Shown here: positions 1-8,300 of the stretch, in pieces | Numbering within the stretch: position 1 is the first letter of the stretch | Layout: each line of letters starts with the position of its first letter | DNA from: an uncultured Erysipelotrichaceae bacterium | GTDB taxonomy: Bacteria; Bacillota_I; Bacilli_A; Erysipelotrichales; Coprobacillaceae | Length of the DNA stretch: 37,172 bases | Direction of reading: 5' to 3' | NCBI GenBank assembly: GCA_910588075.1 | Contig: CAJUOS010000019.1 | Span: 1-37,172, forward strand | Notes under the pieces: generated by a model | The model's input: only the letters and a program-made list of their open reading frames with translations | Told to the model about the DNA's origin: nothing | The model's database searches: none | Position numbers and translations under genes: made by a program

Positions 1-23
1 CTTAATATTTTATAGCGTTTTTT

Positions 24-46
24 TCTAAAGCGCTCGATTATTTAGA
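24..46. promoter_or_regulatory. inverted repeat with cre-like core at left edge
   Basis: A 6-bp inverted repeat, TCTAAA (24-29) and TTTAGA (41-46), flanks AAAGCGCT (27-34), the core of a CcpA cre site. Only about 9 of 14 cre positions match because the outer positions are poor. It lies downstream of the minus-strand regulator gene, so it may instead serve a gene left of the window. A TATAAT stands at 55-60. No ORF is supportable in 1-112. Confidence 0.2.
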
Positions 47-112
47 GCACCAATTATAATAGAATTCAATCTTCCTTTTTATTCATAACTTTAAATTAAA
101 TATTTTCAATTT

Positions 113-1120
113 TTATGTTTCTTTTTTTGTTTTTTGACATGATTCTCTTTCAATTAAATAACATGGTAATTGAATACGCATTGGATTAAGAGAATCATTT
201 TTTAAATGTGAGTAATACAATAATTGTGCACCTAATTCTCCCATTTCATAAGCTGGAGCATAAACAGTTGTTAATGGTGGAGATGTAAAATTAGTTGATT
301 CGATATTATCAAATCCAATAATTGAAATATCATCAGGAACTTTAATGTTGTTGTCAAAAAGAGCACGTAAAGCACCTATAGCAATAGGATCACTTGCTGC
401 AAAGATAGCTTCAGGTAAATCTTGAGACTGAATCATTTCTGTCATCATTTGATATCCAGATTCACTAGTAAATTTATCTTCCATAATATATTTTTGATAA
501 TCCATTTGATATTTTTGACAATATTTTTCAAAAGAACCTCGACGTGTATCAAAATAGAGTTGATTATCATCATCATGTTCAATACCACCTAAAAATCCAA
601 CTTTCTTATAACCTAGCATATGAAAATAGTCTATGACTTGTTTAACTGCGTTATCAAAGTCTAAAACTATACATACCTCACTACAAGGACTTATCAAATC
701 CATATCTAATAGAATAATCTTTTCACATAATGCTTTTAATTTGTGAATGTATTCAATACTGAATTTTCCTAAGCAAATAATTCCACTTACATCATGAAGG
801 GATTGGTAAATATTAATATCATTTGAAAAAATACGTCTGACAGCAATTTGATGAGATTTTAAAAAACTTTCCACACCTTGCCTTAAAGTAAGATAATAAG
901 GATCGCTTAATTCTTCGTCAATTGAATACCATTGTACAATAGCAAAAGTCACTTTTGTAGTTTTTTTAGGTTTGACAATATATTGCAATTGTTTAGCTGC
1001 TTGTAAAACAGCTTTTTTTGTGTCTTCAGTAACACTTAATGACGCATCATTATTTAAAATACGTGAAGCAGTTGCTATAGACACATTAGCTAATTGAGCT
1101 ACATCTTTTAATTTTGCCAT
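113..1120 (-). CDS. LacI/GalR-family transcriptional repressor
   Basis: This 335-residue sugar-responsive DNA-binding repressor has an N-terminal LacI helix-turn-helix (residues about 3-25, with KDVAQLANVSIATASRILN) and a hinge near residue 50. A periplasmic-binding-protein-like effector domain fills about 58-330; DISIIGFDNIESTNF near residue 265 is the usual C-terminal subdomain signature. The N-terminus resembles GalR/MsmR-type repressors of streptococci and lactobacilli. It reads divergently from the esterase-sialidase-GH16 genes and lies about 12 kb from galT-galM-galK, so a galactose- or oligosaccharide-responsive local regulator is a reasonable inference. The ATG at 1118-1120 has an AGGAG site (minus strand, plus coordinates 1130-1134). 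Length is normal for the family. The effector is not known. Confidence 0.85.
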   Translation of the reverse strand: MAKLKDVAQLANVSIATASRILNNDASLSVTEDTKKAVLQAAKQLQYIVKPKKTTKVTFAIVQWYSIDEELSDPYYLTLRQGVESFLKSHQIAVRRIFSNDINIYQSLHDVSGIICLGKFSIEYIHKLKALCEKIILLDMDLISPCSEVCIVLDFDNAVKQVIDYFHMLGYKKVGFLGGIEHDDDNQLYFDTRRGSFEKYCQKYQMDYQKYIMEDKFTSESGYQMMTEMIQSQDLPEAIFAASDPIAIGALRALFDNNIKVPDDISIIGFDNIESTNFTSPPLTTVYAPAYEMGELGAQLLYYSHLKNDSLNPMRIQLPCYLIERESCQKTKKET

Positions 1121-1140
1121 TTATGTTTTCTCCTATATAA

Positions 1141-1170
1141 TGTATAAACAAAATGATATCACAAATTCAA
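1141..1170 (-). promoter_or_regulatory. candidate promoter and operator of the LacI-family gene
   Basis: On the minus strand, TTGAAT (plus 1165-1170) and TATACA (plus 1141-1146) are separated by 18 nt, just upstream of the AGGAG site. The spacer contains an 8-bp palindrome, TGATATCA (1154-1161), which could be part of an autoregulatory operator. The operator role is inference; no second copy was found before the divergent gene. Confidence 0.35.
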
Positions 1171-1270
1171 AAAAAAAACTACATTTTTAGATGAAAAAGC
1201 ATTGATAAAAACAAAATAAAAACACAGTAAAATAACAAATAAAAAAATATAATATTTTTAGTAAAATATA

Positions 1271-1298
1271 TTGATTTTTTAATAAAAATAATTATAAT
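1271..1298 (+). promoter_or_regulatory. candidate sigma-A promoter of the SGNH-sialidase-GH16 genes
   Basis: TTGATT (1271-1276) and TATAAT (1293-1298) are separated by 16 nt and sit about 40 nt upstream of the start codon. The flanking DNA is extremely A/T-rich. No obvious terminator separates the three downstream genes, so this probably drives all of them. Confidence 0.55.
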
Positions 1299-1337
1299 AG
1301 GTTTTGAAAGTATAAAGGATTATTGTGGAGGCATAAG

Positions 1338-4300
1338 ATGGGAAAATTAAAAAAATTTTTATTTGGGACTTTAATAGGAACTGTGATTATTGGGGCATCA
1401 CCTTCATATGTTTATGCAAGTGAAGTCATCAATGCAAAAGTTGAAGCACGTTATAGTTCTAATCGTATTTCTTGGAACAAGGTTGGTAATCATGACAGAT
1501 ATAATGTTTATAGAGTTGGTGATGATGATACAAAACTTTCTCTTATAGCAACAGTAGATGGATTGGAATATATTGATAATGATTCAGGGGTTAATACTCA
1601 AGAACGATATGTTATTAAATGTACAAATGATGAAAGTATTCAATCGTCTGTTGTGAAAGATTCATATAAAACAGGAATTGAGGCAGTGCAAGGACATGCG
1701 ACTGCAGAGGTTAATAACTTTCATGTTTCTTTATTAGGTGGAAATGAAAAATTTGATGGGACAAAAGTTTTAAGTTTTTCACAGAATATAAATCGTTTAC
1801 AAGAAATAAAGCAAGGAACAGTTTTGATTTCTTTTAGACCAGATAAAGAAAAGATAGTTAATAATAGAGAAATATTATTAAATGTTAAAGATAGAAATGC
1901 TGTAACACCTAGTGATAACTATTTGACTGGTTCACCTAATCCAGCCAATTGTATTAGCTTTATGCAGGGAGATACAAATGTATTAAGGTATGATATTGGT
2001 AGTAATTTAGTTCGTTATAATGTCGGAAATGCAGTAGCAGAAGATGGTTGGACGACTTATGGATTAACTGCATATACTGAGGGAACAACTTCTTATTTTA
2101 AAAATAGAGTTAATGGAAAACAAGAAAGCAATTATAATCACTCAGGAAATTATTTACACAACTTCTTAAATAATAGTGCAATTACAAATTTAAACTTTTT
2201 AACAATTGGTGGAGCTATTAATAATGGAGTTAATAAGGCAGGATTTAAAGGTGAAATTGCTTATGTAACAATCACAGATGAAGTTATGTCTGAAAGTGAA
2301 GTAGAGGCTTATACAGTAGCTGTAACAAATAAATTAAATAAAATGGATATTTCATTAGGATCACAAATATCTAATATGTTTAATGATGATGTAGATAATA
2401 CATGGTTATTTGTTGGAGGCGAAGAAGTTCAAGGAAGCTATAATCAGGTTCAGGGAATGAGAAATTATGTAAGCCATTTTGAAGAATATATAAGATGGAC
2501 ACAAAGTAGTAATACGACTGCTGGAAAACAACGTTTTGTTATGAATGCAGGAAAAAAAGGTCAAACATTAAATGATATTATTAATAAATTTGATTCATAT
2601 AAAAATGAATTTAATCCTAAAGCTATGGCTTATATGATTGGAAAAGAAGATTATAGTCAAGATGATGTCAATCGCTTTAAAGAAGAATTAAGAGAATTTA
2701 TCACATTGTCTTTAGAATTAAGAAATCAGCAAGGATTTGCTGTTATTCAAAAACCGCATACTATTGGTAATGTTGATACTGATGCAATTATTGAAAAGTA
2801 TTGTGGAGTAGTTGATGAGGTTGTAGAGGAATTTACAAATGCAAATAATGATCAAAGAATTGTTGTTGTAGAACATGATGTAACAGATGAATCATTAAAA
2901 GATGGTATGTTAAATCAAAAGGGGCATTATAATATAGGCCAACAATTAAGTGAGGCAACAATAAAAACAACAAGTCATTTTCCTTGTACAGTAGGGGTTA
3001 ACTTTAATCTTAAAAATATGAATAAAGTGGAAGAGTATGTTCAAGATATTAAACCAATTATTCAGAGTACTGATAATTCTTTAGAGGTTGAAATACCAAC
3101 ATATAAGGATATACAAGAGTGGTCATATGTTTTGACTTTAGATGATAAAACTATAACTGATATAGTAGGAAATGAATTTGTTATTTCTCCATTAGAAAAA
3201 GGATCAAAATATAGTATCAAGATTCAATCAAAAGATGGAAAAGTACAAATAAGAACAATGAGTGGTGTAGTTGGAGAGGGTCAAAATGCAAGTGTGAAAA
3301 CACAATCATTAGACTCATTACAAGAACAATTAAAGAACAAGATGGATAGTGATGATTCATTAACATGGTTATTCATGGGAGATTCTATTACTCATGGGTC
3401 TGCATATTCATTGGGTCAAGATACAATTGCTCAATCTTTTGAAAAATATTTGAGAGATGATTTGAAAAGAACAAATGACATTGTTGTTAATACAGCAGTT
3501 TCAGGAGCAACAATTGATGTTAGTGGTAGCTCAACATTGGCAACTATCAATGAAAGATTAAATAGTTATAGTCCTGATATTGTTTCTATTATGTTAGGTA
3601 CAAATGATTCAACAGCACTATCAGTTGAACAATATAGAGCTCAATTACAAACACTTATAAATAAGGCAAAAGCAAAAACTGATATTGTTGTTTTAAGATC
3701 ACCATTACCTACACAATGGGATAGAGATGCAAGATGTAGAGAATATACACAAGTTATGAAAGAAGTAGCTAGTGAAATGGATTGTATTTTTATAGATCAA
3801 TATACACCATTCCATAATGTTGTTGGTAAATATCCATATATGTATCAAGATCAATACTTTGTTTATGGAGATAATTGTGTATTTGGACAAGGTAAAGCAC
3901 TTCATCCAGGTGCTAATGGACATTTAATGATGACAAAGCAATTTATTGAAGGAATTGGAATTTTGGATGAAGATACATTTATACCTAATCTATTCATAAA
4001 AATGCCATTTAGTGATAGAGAGGATACAACAACAAATTTAACTTTTGGTAAAACATTAAATTCTATATCATTTGATACAGAACAATTAAGTGGAGTAAAA
4101 GATATAAAATTAACAGTTCAAGCAGGTACAAAGAAATATGAAGTGAGTGGAGATAGTGGTATCTTAAAGTTAGAAAATTTACCATCTCATCAAGTGTATA
4201 AAGTTTCTGTATCTGGATGTAGTACATCACAACCACAATTAATTTCTTATACAGCACAAAATATAGAATTAGTTGATAAAACAGAACTAAATAATCTTAT

Positions 4301-5303
4301 TCAAAAATATGATGAAAAAGACTTGAGTATTTATACAGATAATTCAAAAAATGTATTTGAAAAAGCGCTGAATGATGCAAAAGATATAAATGTAAAATTA
4401 GATTCAACTATAAAAGAAGTTGATGAAGCACTTGCTTCTTTAAAAGATGCTATAGAGCAATTAACAGTAGCAACATCAATGGAAGTAGAGCTTCAAGATA
4501 ATATATCTATAAATGATCTAGATGAATTGAAAGCCATTATTAATGAAAATGATGAAGTTCAAAAAATAATTGAGGATGCTTCACAACAAGGGCAAAAAAT
4601 TATGTTGAAAGTTTCTTTAATTGAAAAACAAGAAGAAGTTGATTTGGATTTATCTAATGAAAATGAAAAAGCTTTTGGACTTTATAATTTACAAGCATTA
4701 TTAATGATTAACGATAAACAGGCTTATGATTTGAAAGATTTAAATATGCCATTCCATGTAGAAATAGATATTCCTAGTGAATTATTAGATGAAGAAGTTG
4801 AATCATTCTACTTAGTAGGTGGTATAGATGGAAAATATCAAAAAGTTGATTTTGAAAGAAATGAAGATAGTATTACTTTTAATGGAAAAATAGGTGATCA
4901 ATATATCTTTGTATATGAAGAAAAAGTTGATGAGGTTGAAAAACCATCAGAAGATGATAAAAAACCTAGTCTTCCATCTGAGGATGAAGAAAAGCCAACA
5001 CCTCCATCGGATGATGAAAATAAACCAAGCCAGCCAACTCCTCCAACAGATGATAATAAGAAGCCTGATATAACAATTAAAGATGATAATTCAGATTCAG
5101 TTGAATCAGATGTTCTAGGAAGTGAAATTGATAATGATAAAACTGAGCAAAAAACAGAAGGTATTAAACAAAATAATAAAGTACAAACTGGAGATCAATA
5201 TGAACCATTATTATATGGGGTTATGTTGGCAGTATCATTAGCAGTACCATTTATTTTAAAAAAAAGAAAGGGGATAAACAATGAAAAAGAGTCGAATAAT
5301 TAA
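1338..5303 (+). CDS. cell-wall SGNH esterase with tandem SGNH domains, one degenerate; possible sialate O-acetylesterase
   Basis: This is a 1321-residue exported modular protein. In order: signal peptide (1-27), Fn3-like module (35-105), LamG/CBM40-like lectin module (110-335), degenerate SGNH domain (345-555), active-looking SGNH domain (670-875), beta-rich segment, FIVAR helices (980-1042), an uncharacterised module (1045-1195), Pro/Asp/Lys linker, VQTGD, hydrophobic segment and KKRK tail. The second SGNH domain has GDSI with Ser683, the block II Gly in NTAVSGAT, GTND (754-757) and HPG with His856; the usual DxxH Asp is Lys853. In the first domain GDS becomes GGE (Glu362) and GTND becomes GKED. 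A TTG codon lies at 1323, but the GGAGG at 1327-1331 is correctly spaced for the ATG at 1338. It overlaps the sialidase gene by 23 nt. Ester removal from sialic acids is inferred from the lectin module and the neighbour; carbohydrate deacetylation in general is the safer call. Confidence 0.75.
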   Translation: MGKLKKFLFGTLIGTVIIGASPSYVYASEVINAKVEARYSSNRISWNKVGNHDRYNVYRVGDDDTKLSLIATVDGLEYIDNDSGVNTQERYVIKCTNDESIQSSVVKDSYKTGIEAVQGHATAEVNNFHVSLLGGNEKFDGTKVLSFSQNINRLQEIKQGTVLISFRPDKEKIVNNREILLNVKDRNAVTPSDNYLTGSPNPANCISFMQGDTNVLRYDIGSNLVRYNVGNAVAEDGWTTYGLTAYTEGTTSYFKNRVNGKQESNYNHSGNYLHNFLNNSAITNLNFLTIGGAINNGVNKAGFKGEIAYVTITDEVMSESEVEAYTVAVTNKLNKMDISLGSQISNMFNDDVDNTWLFVGGEEVQGSYNQVQGMRNYVSHFEEYIRWTQSSNTTAGKQRFVMNAGKKGQTLNDIINKFDSYKNEFNPKAMAYMIGKEDYSQDDVNRFKEELREFITLSLELRNQQGFAVIQKPHTIGNVDTDAIIEKYCGVVDEVVEEFTNANNDQRIVVVEHDVTDESLKDGMLNQKGHYNIGQQLSEATIKTTSHFPCTVGVNFNLKNMNKVEEYVQDIKPIIQSTDNSLEVEIPTYKDIQEWSYVLTLDDKTITDIVGNEFVISPLEKGSKYSIKIQSKDGKVQIRTMSGVVGEGQNASVKTQSLDSLQEQLKNKMDSDDSLTWLFMGDSITHGSAYSLGQDTIAQSFEKYLRDDLKRTNDIVVNTAVSGATIDVSGSSTLATINERLNSYSPDIVSIMLGTNDSTALSVEQYRAQLQTLINKAKAKTDIVVLRSPLPTQWDRDARCREYTQVMKEVASEMDCIFIDQYTPFHNVVGKYPYMYQDQYFVYGDNCVFGQGKALHPGANGHLMMTKQFIEGIGILDEDTFIPNLFIKMPFSDREDTTTNLTFGKTLNSISFDTEQLSGVKDIKLTVQAGTKKYEVSGDSGILKLENLPSHQVYKVSVSGCSTSQPQLISYTAQNIELVDKTELNNLIQKYDEKDLSIYTDNSKNVFEKALNDAKDINVKLDSTIKEVDEALASLKDAIEQLTVATSMEVELQDNISINDLDELKAIINENDEVQKIIEDASQQGQKIMLKVSLIEKQEEVDLDLSNENEKAFGLYNLQALLMINDKQAYDLKDLNMPFHVEIDIPSELLDEEVESFYLVGGIDGKYQKVDFERNEDSITFNGKIGDQYIFVYEEKVDEVEKPSEDDKKPSLPSEDEEKPTPPSDDENKPSQPTPPTDDNKKPDITIKDDNSDSVESDVLGSEIDNDKTEQKTEGIKQNNKVQTGDQYEPLLYGVMLAVSLAVPFILKKRKGINNEKESNN

Positions 5304-8300
5304 ACTTTTATTGGTATTTATGTTATCGCTATCAATTATAGCAGGAGGAACAACTCATTCTTCTGCTGAAGAAGCGGTGTTAGAACCAGCAATCCAAGTA
5401 GAAAACAAAAAATTGGATAAGACGCTTAGTACAGCAAGAGCAAATAGTCAAGAGTTAAATACACCAGAGAATTTAGCTAAAATCAAAACTGCTATGAAAT
5501 CTGGAAGTATTACTTTTAGATTTAAGTTCAATGTTGTTGTTGACAGAGATAATACAGCAGTTGCAAGAGTTAATGGACTTTTAGGAGCTTCAAATAATAC
5601 AACTGCAAATCAATATGCTGTTTTATATGTTTCGAGAAATGTTAATGGTCAAGAGACTATTGGATTTGAGAAGAGATCAGCAGCAGGTAGTGCAGGAGTT
5701 CATGCTTACAATGTTGCATTGAAGCCAGGAACACTTAACAATACAAACTGGCATACATTAACTTATACATTTAAAGAAATTGATAATTCAAAATCTAAAG
5801 CAACAGTTTATTTAGATGGTGATGTTATAGATACAGCAGATATCACATATAATTTCTTTAATACAATAAAAAATAATTTAAACAGTGTAACTTTAGGAGG
5901 AGTAGATATTGGGACTGCCCTAAAGTATGATGTTGATGGATCAATGGATATGGTTCAAATTCATAATGAAGTTCTTGAAGAAAGTCAAGTTAAAGTTTTA
6001 CACCAATCAACTGATGTTATAGAACTTCCTGAAATGACAAATTTATGGCAAAAAGGAACATTGATTAATTCAGGAGAAGAAGGAGATGATCCTAATGGTG
6101 TGGCAGTTAGTATGTATAGAATTCCTTCTATTGTAAAAACAGATAGTGGAAAACTTATTGCTGCAGCAGATGCAAGAAAATATCATTACAATGACTGGGG
6201 AGATATAGCGACAGTTGTAAGAACAAGTGATGATGATGGAAAAACTTGGAATGAAAATAATGTTGTTATAGATATGCCTACAAATAGTAATTTTGATAAG
6301 AGTAGAGATTTTATTGAAGATGGATATTATCCAAATTCTAGACGCACTCAATCAGCAGTTGCTATAGATCCTGTTCTTTTACATGCTGATGGAACAACAT
6401 ATTTATTTGTTGATATTTGTCCAGAGTCAAATGGAGCTATAGATGCAACTTCAACAAGCGCATATGAAAAGATTAAAGGAAAATGGTATTTAAATCTTTA
6501 TGATAGACAAAATAACCGATATACAGTTAAAGAAAATGGTGTTGTTTATGATGGAAGAGGAAATAGAACTGATTATGTTGTACAAGGATATAATGCAGAA
6601 ACATTAACAAGTACAAGTAATGGAGAGTTATTGAAGAAAGGTGTTAATGTTGGAAATATTTATTTAAATGGTTCAGGAACAAAAAGTGGAGAATTACATG
6701 TTTTAAAAACTGGTTTTGTTTGGATGTTTACAAGCACAGATGATGGGGAAACATGGGATCAACCAAGAGATTTAACACCATATATTAAAGAAGATTATAT
6801 GAAATTTGTGGGAACAGGGCCTGGTGCTGGTATTAAAGCTAAAAAGGCTGATGGTTCAACTCGTTTAATCTTCCCAATTTATTACACAACAAATGGAGTT
6901 GGAACAAATTTAGGTAGTCAAAGTTCAGCAAACATTTATAGTGATGATGGTGGAAAAACTTGGATAAGAGGAGAATCTCCTAATGATGGAAGAATTGTTA
7001 ATCAAGGAACTGATGAAGAAAGAACAATTACATCACAAACTTTAAATAGTCAAAAAGGTGATTCTGCATATGAATTAACTGAAAGTCAAATTTTACAATT
7101 AGAAGATGGTAGATTAGTTCAATTTATGAGAAATACTTCTTATATTGATACTAAGAGAGATTATGGTGTTGTTCAATATTCTATTAGTGAGGATTGTGGA
7201 GAAACTTGGGGACAAGTTTATGATACTGATATTCGTGAACCATATTGTCAATTATCAGCAATTACAGTTCAAGCTGATTTAGATGGAAAAGGTTCAAAAG
7301 AATATATTGCTATTTCTAATGCAAGTGGAGATGCTTATAGTACAAAAACATTATCAAATTCAAAGAAAGCAAGAAGAGTTGGACATATTAGATTATGTGA
7401 AATAAACGGTGATAAATTAGCCGTTAAACATGATAAAACTATTGATGATGGTGGTTTTGCATATTCAAGTTTAGTGCAAATAGATGAAGATCATATAGGT
7501 ATTGTTTATGAGAAAGAGAATTTTATCATGAGATATATGAAAATTAATTTTGATTATCTTACTGATAAAAAAGTGAATGTCTTCTCACCAAAGATTGAAA
7601 GTATAAAAATTGATAGTGAAAATAAAGTTGTAAATGTTGGTGATGAATTAAAGATAAAAGTATCATTTGATCAAGCAGTATTTATGATTAATGGAACATC
7701 ACGTCAATTAAACTTGAGCATTGGTGGTATTCCAACAACTGCTGAATATGTTTCTGGTTCTGGAACAAATGAATTGATTTTTAAATATATAGTTAAAGAT
7801 ACTGATCAAGGTGAAATTGCAGCATCTATTGAAAATGATGCGATTATTGAAACAGTATATGGAGAAGTTTTTGATAAAGAAAAGAATAACAATAAGTTAT
7901 ATACAATTGCTAATATTGGATACAATCCTGAAGATAAATCAAATGATATTACTGTTGTTAATGCAGGAGGAAGTGCTGCAACAAGTTCAACAAAAGCGTT
8001 AAATGCTAAAGATAATGATCCTTTATCATATTGGATTTCAAATGCTAATGGTGCATATCTTGTAGCTAACTTAAAGGGAGCATCAGTAGTAGATGGTATC
8101 AGATATTTACCAAGACAAGGTAACTATGATGGTAGAATTACAAATTATACAATTTCTGTTAGTTCAGATAATAACACATATAGAAACGTAGCAACAGGAA
8201 GTTGGATGGCATCTGATGGATGGAAGTCAGTTTCATTTGAACCTCAAGAAAATGTTCAATATGTAAAAATAACAATTACTGGTAGTGCACAAGCGCCAAC

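Noticed and set aside
1323..1337. TTG start giving five extra residues on the esterase
   Set aside because: The GGAGG site lies inside this stretch and suits the ATG at 1338, which begins a normal signal peptide.
7811..8002. Plus-strand ORF in another frame of the sialidase gene
   Set aside because: Entirely inside the sialidase frame, with no start site and no recognisable protein.
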